Below, one piece after another: positions 11,013-23,132 of a DNA stretch of 64,000 nucleotides (the first letter of the stretch is position 1; each line of letters opens with the position of its first letter). Origin of the DNA: Nilaparvata lugens (taxonomy: Eukaryota; Arthropoda; Insecta; Hemiptera; Delphacidae); assembly GCF_014356525.2 (NCBI RefSeq), contig NC_052508.1, forward strand, positions 42,883,858-42,947,857. Direction: 5' to 3'. The notes beneath the pieces are model-generated. The model did no database searches, was not told the DNA's origin, and saw only the letters and a program-made list of their open reading frames with translations. A program made the position numbers and the translations under genes.

Positions 11013-12508
11013 AAAAAATGTCCTCTGTCAATTTCATTGATGGTGGGAATGCTGGTGGGACTATCTCCTTCTGAGCGTTTGTCACATTCAACACCTCTTA
11101 CATTTGTAGATTCAATAGGAGTTCCAATAATATGATGCTTGAAGAGCTTGATAAGTTTCTGTTTACCCCTATATCTGTTCAAATGATGACCATGACGAGT
11201 GTAATCTGTGATATCAAAGTTACTCAAGTCCAAGGTTTCTATATTTTTCTTCCCATTGATTTGTTCAAGTATCCATGAATTCACTTTACTGATATTGACA
11301 TTCATGAGGGGTCTGTCATATCGAAACGGAATAGAAGAAACAGTTACATTAGTGTAGCTAGCTGTATTGAATACTTTTTCGAAATTGAAGTCTGTGCTCT
11401 GCACTGATTCATCTGTTACATTGTTACCTCCAGCCAATATTATAACTCTATCATTCATGTCAAAATCTCTAGTCAGATCTTCAATTTCATGAGTAACTGT
11501 GTTAAATTTACATCCAGGTTTTGATATTACAGTCACCTCAAAACCGCTTTGTTTGACTTCCTCATTAAGACTCCAACCAATTTCTCTTCCGTGGCTAGCT
11601 GACAAGATCAGTACTCTCTTATTTTTTGTTTTCTCTCTCATTTTCTTATTTTTATTCGATTGACTATTTCCTACATTCACACCATGAACAGCCTTTTTTC
11701 TATTATCTATGTCATTACAGTTTTCTTTCTGTGCTCTCATTACTCCACTATTATTACTTTGATTATTCAAGTTCTCCAGGGGATAACAGAATTTCAAATT
11801 GTCCAGTTCTATTTCTAGGACTTTTTTCTCATTTTTGAGAACCAAATTTTCCGCCTCTAGAACTTCTATACTTATTTTCATCTGATCCATAACAGAATTG
11901 TACTCAATCAATTTCTTATCAACTTCAATGGAATGATCTATTGCATCATTCCATTGCTGTTTCATCGTACTCATTTTGTCATTTAAGTCTGTAATTTCTT
12001 TTCTTAGAGATTCGATTATTTCATCCTTGCTGTTCTGAAGATCATTATTTATGCTGAGATGAAGTGATTCAATTATTTCATCCTTGCTGTTCTGAAGATC
12101 ATTATTTATGCTGAGATGAACCGGAGAACCTGAAACCAAAGGGGTGCTCGATACACTGAAAACACATGAACCAGTAGATAATACATCAGCATCAACTGTC
12201 TTTGACAATTCGTCAGATAAAGTTATGTTATCCAAGTTCAAAGAAGCAGTAGTATTGTTGAGATTTGAGGAGTCATCTAACTTTTTGCTATTGGAAGAAT
12301 TCAGTGCGCTATAAGGATGATTGTGTTTTAGATTCGGACCAGTAGTCAGATTTAGCATTGAGTCAGATCGTATGGAAACCCTACATGACTTACCAAGACA
12401 TCGCCAAATTATTTCACCTGCAGTTGAGGTACCTGCTTTTCTGAATTTATATTTATTAAAATAAACTGCAGAGTTACCTGTGCTTGTTGTTGTTTCCTCC
12501 AATTTCAT
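10952..12508 (-). CDS. LINE ORF1: FLYWCH-like finger, coiled coil, SGNH-esterase-like
   Basis: A 518-residue nucleic-acid-binding ORF1 protein. Residues about 12-64 look like a FLYWCH zinc finger (aromatic run, WRC, second Cys, then HNH). A Ser/Asn-rich linker follows. It includes a perfect 19-residue tandem duplication starting HLSINNDLQ. A coiled coil runs from about 166 to 240, rich in Leu/Ile/Glu/Lys. A basic stretch leads into an SGNH-hydrolase-like domain (about 297-460) with SASHGREIG, AGGNN and a DYTRHGHH block. Esterase domains are known in CR1-group ORF1 proteins. The start is the ATG at 12508, preceded by an AT-rich 5' UTR. The last 60 bases overlap the ORF2 frame. Copy B differs by one Gly/Ser change. 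Confidence 0.9.
   Translation of the reverse strand: MKLEETTTSTGNSAVYFNKYKFRKAGTSTAGEIIWRCLGKSCRVSIRSDSMLNLTTGPNLKHNHPYSALNSSNSKKLDDSSNLNNTTASLNLDNITLSDELSKTVDADVLSTGSCVFSVSSTPLVSGSPVHLSINNDLQNSKDEIIESLHLSINNDLQNSKDEIIESLRKEITDLNDKMSTMKQQWNDAIDHSIEVDKKLIEYNSVMDQMKISIEVLEAENLVLKNEKKVLEIELDNLKFCYPLENLNNQSNNSGVMRAQKENCNDIDNRKKAVHGVNVGNSQSNKNKKMREKTKNKRVLILSASHGREIGWSLNEEVKQSGFEVTVISKPGCKFNTVTHEIEDLTRDFDMNDRVIILAGGNNVTDESVQSTDFNFEKVFNTASYTNVTVSSIPFRYDRPLMNVNISKVNSWILEQINGKKNIETLDLSNFDITDYTRHGHHLNRYRGKQKLIKLFKHHIIGTPIESTNVRGVECDKRSEGDSPTSIPTINEIDRGHFLEASTFSTQTARVCSMPNWM
11012..11018 (-). promoter_or_regulatory. Putative -1 ribosomal frameshift site, T TTT TTA
   Basis: On the sense strand the ORF1 codons read ..T TTT TTA, the canonical X XXY YYZ heptamer. 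A -1 slip places the ribosome on AGA GGC TTC, which is exactly the ORF2 endonuclease frame. About 20 nt downstream GCAAAC and GTTTGC can form a 6-bp hairpin with a 7-nt loop (10973-10991). The spacer is longer than the usual 5-9 nt. The same site occurs in copy B. Confidence 0.6.
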
Positions 12509-13306
12509 AATGATATTTTATTATTACTTTAACAATAGGTATTATTATTATTATTTATTATTTATTATTAGGCCTATTTTATTTCTTTTTTATTTATTCA
12601 CTTAATAAATTTTTATTGTTCTTAAGTATTCAAAAGTACGCTAGATATATTATTTATTCATTTATCTGAACTGATTTAAATTTCTGTATTTTGGAAATTA
12701 TTGAGATCATCCAACTCAATAGGTACAGCGAAATCAAAGCTAGAATTTTACTAAAAATCAAAGTACAGCAATCAACTAACGCTAATATCGATACACAGCA
12801 CTGAATATACAGAACAGAAACTGATAGGAAAAGACTCTTTCTAATTCGCCTGTGCCCCGTCTGGGCCCGGGCCAAAAGCGAATAATCACAAGGTGCTATG
12901 TTTACAATATCCACACAGCAACCTGCTCCTTCAGAAGTCCGTTCCAGCCTGCAATGCTTATGACTGAATCAGATGGCAAGTGATAGTAGAAATTAATGCA
13001 AAAAGCTGAATCGCTTAGGTATAAGAATGAGTTAAAAGGAGAGAGGGATAAGGAAAATTAAGAATGATCGATTATATTTATGTAAAGTTGAATTTTTGTT
13101 TTTGTTTTATCGTTTTATTTTTATTATTGTTATATGAGTTTCTATTACTTTTTACGGATCAAATTTTTATTCTATCATATAATTATTGGTATTTATCATC
13201 AATATTGTGTTCTATTATTAATATTATTAGTGTATGAACAACGATGAAAACTATATATTCCAAATATAATAATTATTATTCTATTTCATAATAATAATTC
13301 TATTTA
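12509..13306 (-). other. LINE copy A 5' untranslated region
   Basis: About 800 AT-rich non-coding bases shared with 61085-61884. It should contain the internal RNA polymerase II promoter expected for a LINE, but I cannot identify its elements. Confidence 0.75.
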
Positions 13307-16300
13307 CTCACTGTTCACCAGCGTTGGAATACATAATAAATATAATCTAAAATGATAGAATCTAAATTTTTGTCTTCGATTGGATTTCAGTTTTTTTTGT
13401 GCCATATACAGAAGCCCAGTTTATTATCATCAATAAACCTTGAATATGCTGCTTGAACTAGACTCATAGAATAATTATAATCATAAATATAAATAATACG
13501 AGCAGTTAACCCATACTCTGCAAGAGTATTTTTAAAGCACTGAATAGTGGTTTAGATTGAATTTAGTTTTTGATATTGAACATATTCAATTGTAAATATT
13601 GACAATCAATAAAAAAACGATTAGATTGGCTTTTTCATTCCATATAAACTTTGTATCACAGAATAAATACATTTTTTTTATTAGGTACTCATTAATTAAC
13701 AAACATGATGTAGGTAGGCATAAAATATAATCTTCCTCAGTAAATCAAGAATCATCATACAAAATTTCAAGTGAATCAGTTGAGTAGTTCTCACGCGATG
13801 AAGTTTTCTCGCGAATTTCCCATCCCATATGTGTGCAAGCCAATTCTATACCTACTTTATAATATTATAGAATTACTCTTACTATATCTTTCTTAATGAA
13901 TTAATTTCTACTAGATGTTATGATATTTTTTAACTAGAAATGAATTAATTCATTTATTTATCGTCTATTTTCTGTATATCATTGTTCCATATGCATTTTT
14001 GAACATCATTCTAGAATGATATTATACTTTTCCTCCACCTACTGTCTAAAGTACTTACTTTACTCCCTGAGACCTAATACTAAAGTGTCACCTTTTCGCT
14101 CTCGGTAGTAAAAAACAGAAAAACTCCCTAGGGAGTAAAAGTGACTCCATTTAAATAACATGGGGAGCATCTCTATTTTGAAACTTACATTGTAATAGGT
14201 TAGAAGGTCTAAGCTCAGATGAGAAAGCATAATAGAGTTGTCTGTCATTGAGTCAACTGAATTCAATACCACAACCAGAAATTTGATTAACTCATGAAAT
14301 ATATGTTTGTGTGATAATTATTATATTCTTAATATTAGTAGACGATAAAATTTTATACAATTTTTAAAATATTTTATTCTATTCAAAATACCAGCCAACA
14401 AATATTTTTGATCTGCAATTCAAATCTGAACCGCGTGATCTGGAGTCAGCCATTTTTGGTAGCTGCTCAGGTGATATAATTGTTACAACTTTTGCCGATA
14501 GATAGCGCAATCGGCAGTGCCAATCAGACGACCGGTTTTTAGGTTTTAGATTTAGGTTATGTTGTTAGGAATCATTGTCACCAATACGTAAGTTATTAGA
14601 ATGATTTTATTTGCAGTTTCTATAAAAAAAATGTAGATGGAGGAAAAATGTTGTGTACATCATGAGCGAAAAATACTTTTTCTCCCTCAGGAAAATTGCT
14701 GCCCTCGGCTTCGCCTCAGGCTTCAAACTTTTTCCCACAGGGAGAAAAAGTCGTACTTTTCACTCTAGATATACAAATAACTATTATATTGATGCTACAA
14801 AATAACATCAAAGGTACAGGCTTCGTAACGCTCTGTGAACTTGTAGTGCACATCAGGTGTCAAAATATTTTAGAAAAATTGAAAAGAAACTTTAAACTTC
14901 ACGTTGTCAGAATATGTTGTGAAGCTTTAACTTTGTACAAGCACAGTTTTTTCAATAGAACGAATTAAAAAATGTGTCCAAAATTTGGAAAAATGGTATT
15001 ATGAACTACGTATTTTTTTATAGCACAGTTTTCACGGGATTCTGATTCTAATAACTTTACAAGATCTTCAATTTGAAAAATTTATTTGGTAAAAACTGAG
15101 CTTGTAGAAAATTCATTAGAGATCAATACATATTTTCAGTATATTATGAACAAACTATCACCAGAATTCCAATGCATCTGGATTATGTAAGGGAATTCCC
15201 ATCAAAATATTTTCTACCATATTGTAGTTGAAAATGGTTATTCCTGAAAACTGATCATTTATTAGTGTTCAGTGTTTGTCACTATTTCTACGTTTTCTAA
15301 GCTTTTTTCGAAAATCAATAAGCAGAAAATTTTGAAATTTAGTAGTACTGTGTATAGGTTAACTGAGGACTAGACAGTTTTGGGAAACAGATAATCAAAG
15401 TATTATTATGAATAACCACCATTATGAATAATGGTAATAAGAACAAATAAAACGTTTACTACTGTACTCATCACCATTATCCAATATCATGAATAATCCA
15501 CATTAAGCTCCTTTTTCAATGCACCAGCCATTTTAATTCGTACCCAAAACCACTAACCGTACACACTGGTTTATTACAACTGGATATCTATACTTGGCTG
15601 TGACTCAAATCGCCAGAAAAATCTGATATTAAAAAAAGTCTCCAGAACAGGCGTCCTGTACGATATTATCCATGCCTAAGCTTCTGAGCTTTCAGTCTTT
15701 GTAACATAAAAATAAAATTTTTTATTGGAAAAAAATAAACAATATAAATTCAAGTTTCTGTAAAATAATTGCAACAGTTGAAAACGATTCAATTCTATTT
15801 TTTCTTTATCTTTACTCTTATTGTCAGTTGAGGGTTGAAGACATAGCCAGGATTTATGTATTGCTGTGGGAGGGGCCAGAAGTGAAATATTAAATATTCA
15901 ACAATTAGGCTAATGATTACCTACATAGGTTGGTATTCACCAAATACAATTTATATCAAGAACACAGTCACGTAAGAACAATATGGACCTTATTTGTGGA
16001 TCAGATTTTATAATTCATGGCTATATTATATTAAGGTGCACTACATCATACATATATCAGTTTATCTCAGGTATGCAGCATAAGTTATTCTTGACAGGGG
16101 AACATTCAAGAGTGAGAACTGTTCATTGTGAAGGTGCATACAGGCTTATGTGCCAAGAACATGCGTATTTCTCTTTTCATCAGCTAATATTATGCCTATT
16201 ATATCTGTATTTTACTGTTTCTGTACAAATGCAGAAGATATAGAGCTGATGAAAAGCGAAATAATGTTTGTGGCACGTAAGTCTGTACGCACCTATAGAA

Positions 16301-16560
16301 AGAGGGGTTGTAGATTTCTGAAACCTAATTAAAGTTATACACTTATCAATTTATAAACTTTATAAAAACCTAAGATTTGAAACCTAACTTCTAGGCTGGT
16401 CACATATTGCGACGACACGCGACATGACATGATGTAACCCCAGTCTGCTATATTAGTTAACATCATATAATAAAGTAATGTTCATTATTTTATAATGAAG
16501 CTTTGTCTCATATTTGATTTATAATGAAACTTTGTCTCATTGTGAAAATTACAATATTAT
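13307..16560. other. AT-rich non-coding stretch
   Basis: No coding frame of note. At about 14665-14755 an imperfect hairpin pairs CTTTTTCTCCCT with AGGGAGAAAAAG around a GC-rich loop. A related ACTCCCT/AGGGAGT motif lies at about 14062-14140. This suggests a decayed MITE between roughly 14040 and 14780, without provable ends. Confidence 0.45.
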
Positions 16561-16561
16561 G

Positions 16562-16566
16562 ATCAT
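16562..16566. other. BEL/Pao target-site duplication, left
   Basis: ATCAT, identical to 44070-44074 on the far side of the element. Five bases is typical for BEL/Pao. Confidence 0.9.
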
Positions 16567-17013
16567 TGGTAATCCCGTCCTGTCCCCAAACCTATGGATT
16601 GGGGTAGATATAAGATTTAATTTACGAAAACGTGGACAGCCCCAAAAGCAAGTCTATTAATTTGCACTAACCTTGGAACTGGCGAGGAAGTGGACTGTAT
16701 CTCGTGTGTAGAAGTTACTGCTGACGATATCCTGTCTTTATGCATAGGCCTATATGATATTGTACATATATCACGAAACGAACCGAGGTAATTGTGTTCA
16801 GCTCGAACGCCACGGAAACAGGAGAAACGGAACGAAACGATGTTGACTTCTCGAGCACGCTTCTTGAAGTGCTGGGTTGGAAGATAAACGGGGAGGATGA
16901 AGGAGGGGTGAGGGAGAGAGGTTATCTTGCCTCTTTGGGAGAGAGGGAAGGGGAGGAAAGCACAAACCAAATCAACCTGCAATCAAGGCTTCCGATCCTC
17001 CATGAATCCACCA
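16567..17013 (-). repeat. BEL/Pao 3' LTR
   Basis: 447 bp, starting TGGTAATCCCGTCC and ending ATCCACCA in plus orientation. Nearly identical to the two halves of the 5' LTR with about 15-20 scattered differences, so the insertion is not very recent. Confidence 0.92.
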
Positions 17014-17025
17014 TCTCCGCCCGCC
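17014..17025 (-). promoter_or_regulatory. Polypurine tract candidate
   Basis: On the sense strand GGCGGGCGGAGA directly precedes the 3' LTR, the position where plus-strand DNA synthesis is primed. Confidence 0.55.
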
Positions 17026-17181
17026 TTGGAATGCCCCATTTCCAAGAACATAAACTCAAAAAAAAACTAAAATTTAAAAGTAAAAGAAAAACAAAACAAC
17101 ATGCACTGAACGGTAGAAATGGAAAAACGAAGGGAAAAAGAAATAGGAAAGGAAAACGGAAAACTTGGTGTGTGGGTTAAA

Positions 17182-18821
17182 CTAATAGGGAAGTATGGGG
17201 GCAAGTTTCCTAACTGGCCTAACATACTCACCAGAGTTAGTTTTCACATGAGCTGAGCACACAACACCCTTAGCATCACTTATGATTTGGGTGACTCTAC
17301 CTAACGGGTATGATAAGGGTGATGAATTGTCCTCTTTAATCCATACTAACTGCCCTACCTGAAGGTTTGTGTCACTCTCAAACCACTTATTCTTCTGTTG
17401 AAGAGTGTGGAGTTATTCACTCTCCCACCTCTTCCACAATCTCTGAGTGAAGCGATTAACCTTTTCCCAACGAGACAGTCTGTGCTCGTTGACATCACTC
17501 ACGTCAATTTCAGGAACCGCCAACAGAGGGCGATGAACAAGGAAATGTCCGGGAGTCAGCGCCTCGCAGTCATCAGGAGATGAAGAGAGCGCATACAATG
17601 GTCTCGAATTGAGTATCGCCTCAATTTTCACCAACAGAGTGGAAAGCTCAACAATAGTTAGGACCGAATTTCCCACTTCACGAAACAAATGGAATTTCAC
17701 ATTTTTAATATTAGACTCACAGATTCCATTCATGAAAGGAGCATGTGGAATATTAAAACGAAATTGGATGCTTTCAGATGACATTGCATCACAGACGTTG
17801 GATTGATTTTCTGATGATCTGAGAAATTCAACAATTTCCTTCAATTGTCGCACAGCACCTTTGAAATTCGTCCCTTGATCACAGAATATTTCTTTAGGCA
17901 ATCCACGCCTAGAAACAAAACGATGGAGAGTGTTAATAAACTCTTCGGATGAAAGACTTGTAAGCACCTCAATGTGACAAGCTTTTGTTGCCAGACAGAC
18001 AAACAGTGCAAAGTATGCCTTGTACGTACGAGCTTTGGGCCGAATACTCTCTTTGACAGTCAGTGGAAGGACCAGCTAGATCGACCGCAGCCTTCAGAAA
18101 GGGAGCACTGGGAACAACACGAGAGCTGGGAAGATCACCCATGACGGGTGCAACAGGAGTTGCATTGAATAAACGGCAACGAGTACAATTGAAAATCACA
18201 TTTCTGATAACACTGTGTGCTCCAACAATCCAAAAATAATGCTGAATAAGAGCAGGCACTATTCTTGGTCCAGCATGAAGATGAGAAATATGATAATACT
18301 CAATGAGGAGTTTAGTAAAATGACTATCTTTATGCATCAAACAAGGATGCTTGGCTTCATATCCTAAAGCACTATTTACCAATCTGCCACCAACACGAAT
18401 CACACCATCACAATCCAAGAATACAGACAATTTTTGGAAACTCTTATCACAAGGTTTACCCTCTTTCAATAGGTCGAGTTCACGATTGAAATGACACTTT
18501 TGAACAATTTTAACACAATAAATTAGTGCACATTTCAACTCTTGAACACTAAGTGCGCCTGATTTACGACAGACACCACTAATTGATGCTTTACAGTTAT
18601 TCACGAAACATAAAACATAAGCACAGGAACGTAACAATCTCATGTATGAGGAGAAACGTGTTATCTGAATAACAGCAGTCTCTTCAGTGATATTCAAAAC
18701 AACACCATTATTTTGTTTCACATCAGGCAGAATTTCAGTAGCAGGGTAAGTCATAGATGACAACGGCCAACATGACAACGAATTGGAACACCACGTTGGA
18801 GCATTGAACCAATCTTGCGAA
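17182..18821 (-). pseudogene. BEL/Pao pol, 3' part: integrase and C-terminal domain
   Basis: Resumes the pol frame after the 4.3-kb insertion. The first part (18821 to about 18060) holds the integrase HHCC zinc-binding region (HLHAGPR and CTRCRLF) and the start of the catalytic core, with the first Asp in VDLAGP. A one-base frameshift lies near 18060. The core continues with the second Asp in DQGTNFKG and the Glu in NGICESN, so all three catalytic residues remain. At 17413-17415 a TAA interrupts the frame after WESE. The same frame then continues to a natural stop at 17182-17184 through a DUF5641-type C-terminal domain (WIKEDN). Two lesions therefore inactivate it. The product would insert element cDNA into the genome. 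Confidence 0.88.
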
Positions 18822-18824
18822 TTA
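18822..18824. other. TTA target duplication of the 4.3-kb element, left
   Basis: TTA, matched by TTA at 23130-23132. Taking out the element plus one TTA restores an uninterrupted pol frame (CNSQDW). Confidence 0.85.
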
Positions 18825-19526
18825 TAGTCCAGGCGCTGGCTTACATTGAGCATACATGAGAGAGGCAGAGAATTTGACTTCGGATTATTGTTAGGGGGTC
18901 TTTAGTGTATATGAAACTCGATGTCGTCACGTCCCAGGGTGGTCGACAGATTGGGGGGGAGGGGGGAAAGTTGTAAAAAACGCGCGCTTATAAAATCACC
19001 TGTCCTGCAGTTACTATTCATAGTACAGCTTTGAATTTTTTCTCAATATTATGTACACATAACTGGCTTTCAATGTGGTCCTCTACATTTTTGCGATAAA
19101 CCGCATAGTTTTTCCGTAAAAAAATAAAATATCTCGAAAAATGTATTTTTTTATTATGGACTTTTTATTATTTCTCGAATATTCAAGTCGTTGGCCGACT
19201 TAGAGGAAAATGTTCACAATAAACGTTGTAGGCCGTTTCTTCCTGAATACAATGATATATATAGTTTGGGGGTTACGATCATAGATGCGGCGGTGGGAGG
19301 GGGATAAGTAGCACTGTTACGCTGCGGCGCGGTCCTCCCCCATGATTAATGTGCGTAGTGGCCTGTCTATCGCATCGCTCCTACTAGTCTATGCATTCAA
19401 ATTATGTATTTCAGGAACGCTATCTTATGTATTTTCGGTCGCTGAACACGATTTTTCAACTCTCAAGCCTCAATAATTGATAATTCTCATCATAATATAC
19501 AAATTATGGTCAAAATTACAAACTTT
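18825..19526. repeat. Left arm of long terminal inverted repeat
   Basis: Inverted match to 22429-23129 with only a few mismatches. Contains a G-run, a GCGCGC patch and a GC-rich segment near 19280-19340. Confidence 0.93.
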
Positions 19527-19846
19527 ATTATTTATAATTACATTGTAATGAAGAACCATCTTTTTAGGAATCCTATATATGTTTCTCAGTCGATAAAAAA
19601 CTAATATTTCATGAAGAGACAATAATTATTCGATTCAGTTCAATTATCACTTTGGAATTGCGAAGGTCAATTAATAGAGTAAGTTAAACAAATTATATAG
19701 GCTACCCCATATAGAGCACCGTGTAAGTGGAGTAAAGTATTTTCTTCATATAAATTTATAGTTGAATCACAAATAATGCTAATTACTCCCATGTGATATG
19801 ACTAAATATTTGATTTAAAAGAAGATACAACTCTCTATCAACTGAT

Positions 19847-20120
19847 TTCTCTAACTCAAAGACCTTAAAGAGATATAGACCCACAATGCCTATGCCTTCC
19901 CAATGATAGCTCTTACTTGAAATTGAAGGCCGCCATTTTAGCACGAGATATTATATATTATATAAATTTGTAATACTATAGATCACAAAGGCATTGGTGG
20001 CATTGGTATGTAATAATCTTATGGGTTGCCCCCTCAATGGCGGATTTCAATTCCAAGTACGACACTAGCGCTGCATGTGAGTCTATGCATCTTTAAGGTC
20101 TTTGCTCTAACTTATATCTA
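19847..20120. repeat. Inner imperfect inverted repeat, possible nested MITE
   Basis: CTCTAACTCAAAGACCTTAAAG at the left (split here as CTCTAACTCAA and AGACCTTAAAG) pairs imperfectly with CTTTAAGGTCTTTG at about 20092. TACTTGAAATTGAA pairs with TTCAATTCCAAGTA. Both arms include a CCGCCAT/ATGGCGG word. No duplication could be assigned. Confidence 0.5.
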
Positions 20121-22428
20121 CGAATAGATACTTTTCATCTGGCTGAGTTTGACTGATTGTCTTTGGATGGTACTTGAATGAAAGTTGAATTGAAGATATC
20201 TTTGTTGAATCTGGAATATTTTTGGAGAGAATACTGTTAGAAATCTATTGAGGGGAGATCAGTATAATCAAGGTGTGAGAGCAAGCAATCAATTCAATGA
20301 AACAACTACAAGAAGGACTCATGAACGGTTCAAATATGAGAGATTGTCAACGTATATTTGGAAGAAGTCTGAAGCTATTTGTGGAGTTTTTTTAGAATCA
20401 CAATGCAAAATCAATGACTACTTGAAATTTATGACTGATTATTGTAACATAGTTTGAATTATCTTCAATTGCATTCGTGCTCTTACGGAAGGACTCTGGT
20501 ATTGCACATAGAAACTGGTCGAGAAAAGATCCCATATTTTTTCCATTCAATCACACAAACTATGCAATGGAGTCTGTGTTACATCTAGAAAATATGAAAA
20601 AATACCCATAGAAGTAGAAAATCATTTCCAATAAGGAAACATTAACTCTATACAGTCAATACATTGACTCTCTGTCAAAAGGAAACCTTGAAGATGTAAT
20701 AATGTGACAACCGTTCATGCTTTGGAACAAACCCTCATTCGATCATCTAGAACTCATAGGTGAGTGATTGGAATACCTAGTCTTCAAAGGCTTTCCTAAA
20801 ATGGCTGCTACTATATAAATAAATCTTCCATCAAAGATATTCTGTTCAAGTATGTTGACATGTGACATCATTATGGATATCACTGGAGGGTGTGAAGAAA
20901 GTCATCGAAGGAAGTAAAACAATAATAATGAGAGATGAGAATGATTTCCAGAAGCATAACCTTCTCACGAGAACATTACATTTTTCTTCAAGACTCTGAT
21001 GGAATACAGAATCTGCATAATGTTATCAATGGTCTGGAAGCAAGTGAAGATATGTGTGATTCTCTTTTGAATGTAAAAAGAAATAGTTATTCGGTCTCCA
21101 ACGATTTTTATCTTAACATAGTTGTGGCAAATTATAAAAGTGTATTCTTACCTATAAAAAAACAGAGCTCTGTCATTCTCCACGATGCACTTAAACAAAA
21201 TATCCTAGTTTTAGTTCATTCTAGAACAAAAAGATCTGATCTCTGTATTTTTACTAGGTAGCTGTTTAAAGATAATTCAACATTGAAGTTTTAGTGCAGC
21301 ATGCATTTTACAATAACCGTAATCTCTGTCAACATCTGATGGATATTTGAAAAAAAACTATTAATCTCACTTGGCCCAAAAAATTGTAAGTGGAACTAGT
21401 TGTGGATTGATTTGACTAAATCCCTAAATATCGTTGACAAATTCTCGTAATGATAACATGGCTCTCCTGAATTCAACTCCTACTTCACTTTTTAAAACTT
21501 TCAATACGCTGCAAGATTATAGAAACTTTGTGATGAGAAGAATCATGAAAGTTCTCAATGAAGATGGAGTGATACAGGTGGACATTGTTTTTCATGTCTA
21601 TGGTCTAAATTCAAACAAAAGTAGTAAACATACTAGAAGCAGCAAAGTAAAAGAATCACTCCAATAATAGGCTCTCCAAACCATCGAGACTTGATTTTTA
21701 AATCTGTGGCAAGGATTTGCACGTTAACATACGTTTAACATACGTTAGCTACGTGCAGGAATACATTCATTCATTCATTTGTGGATTGAATTACAAATCA
21801 TATAAATATTATGTTTGAGAAAGAATCACAGGCATGGCCCAAAACTATTCTATTCCCAACTTTTGATACTCAATAACTTGTTACCATTTCAAAACAGTCT
21901 GAACGGGAATACCATAATGGATGAATCAATCAAAAGTGAATCAATCAATTTGAATCAATCAAAAGTTAGTGAAATACCATTATAATAATACTGTTAGAAA
22001 TAATTTGAATGAATATTAAAATTTTCATTTCATTTTGATTTGACACATATATATTATTATATTGGATATAATTTTTCAAAAGTTCACGACAAACTGAAGA
22101 TACATGAAAGATAATAACTTTCATACTAAACATAATAATTATTATTATGATAATAAATGAATGATGAATTCCATATCCACCTTTAAGAACTAAGAAATTC
22201 CACAAACACTTCTTGGAAATTAACTGACCACACTATATCAAGTAAGCGTGGCCAGTGTGTACTTAATAATTTAGCCTGCAGCGCATCACAATAAATGAAT
22301 TTGAAATAAAAACAATAAAACACAAACACATATTAATATTTTCATTATTCTATCTTAATATGTTCCTTGAAACCCAAGTTTCGTTTATTTCAAACAGTCA
22401 TTTCTTAGTTTCCTTGCAGAATGAGATG
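20121..22428. other. Interior of the 4.3-kb element
   Basis: Short plus-strand frames at 20248-20457, 20935-21261 and 21434-21667 show no motif I recognise. They may be remnants of a decayed gene or chance frames. Confidence 0.4.
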
Positions 22429-23129
22429 AAGTTTGTAATTTTGACCATAATTTGTATATTATGATGAGAATTATCAATTATTGAGGCTTGAGAGTTGAAA
22501 AATCGTGTTCAGCGACCGAAAATACATAAGATAGCGTTCCTGAAATACATAATTTGAATGCATAGACTAGTAGGAGCGATGCGATAGACAGGCCACTACG
22601 CGCATTAATCATGGGGGAGGACCGCGCCGCAGCGTAACAGTGCTACTTATCCCCCTCCCACCGCCGCATCTATGATCGTAACCCCCAAACTATATATATC
22701 ATTGGATTCAGGAAGAAACGGCCTACAACGTTTATTGTGAACATTTTCCTCTAAGTCGGCCAACGACTTGAATATTCGAGAAATAATAAAAAGTCCATAA
22801 TAAAAAAATACATTTTTCGAGATATTTTATTTTTTTACGGAAAAACTATGCGGTTTATCGCAAAAATGTAGAGGACCACATTGAAAGCCAGTTATGTGTA
22901 CATAATATTGAGAAAAAATTCAAAGCTGTACTATGAATAGTAACTGCAGGACAGGTGATTTTATAAGCGCGCGTTTTTTACAACTTTCCCCCCTCCCCCC
23001 CAATCTGTCGACCACCCTGGGACGTGACGACATCGAGTTTCATATACACTAAAGACCCCCTAACAATAATCCGAAGTCAAATTCTCTGCCTCTCTCATGT
23101 ATGCTCAATGTAAGCCAGCGCCTGGACTA
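22429..23129. repeat. Right arm of long terminal inverted repeat
   Basis: Reverse complement of the left arm; ends CCTGGACTA before the TTA duplicate at 23130-23132. Confidence 0.93.
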
Positions 23130-23132
23130 TTA

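Larger units (their letters stand above)
7911..13306 (-). mobile_element. Full-length CR1-like LINE, copy A
   Basis: Complete non-LTR retrotransposon on the minus strand: 5' UTR (12509-13306), ORF1 (10952-12508), ORF2 (8064 to about 11012), a 113-base 3' UTR and a microsatellite tail. The 5' boundary is fixed by comparison with copy B: the two agree up to 13306 here and from 61085 there, then diverge. Both reading frames are open. The few differences from copy B (one ORF1 residue, one in the shared part of ORF2, tiny UTR changes) indicate recent activity. The ORF1 esterase-like domain and the EN-RT layout fit the CR1 group; clade assignment is inference. Confidence 0.92.
18825..23129. mobile_element. 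4.3-kb DNA element with about 700-bp terminal inverted repeats
   Basis: Perfect outermost ends TAGTCCAGGCGCTGG and inverse, TTA duplication, and arms of about 700 bp (18825-19526 and 22429-23129) that are nearly identical. The 2.9-kb interior is AT-rich with no frame above 110 codons and no recognisable transposase, so it looks non-autonomous. A 3-bp TWA-type target is typical of PIF/Harbinger, but the ends do not resemble the Harbinger element at 25.7 kb, so the superfamily is open. It disrupts BEL pol between RNase H and integrase. Confidence 0.85.

Noticed and set aside
16617..16982. Frame of 121 codons, also seen at 43674-44021
   Set aside because: Both are readings across the BEL/Pao LTR; similarity is due to LTR identity, not a gene family.
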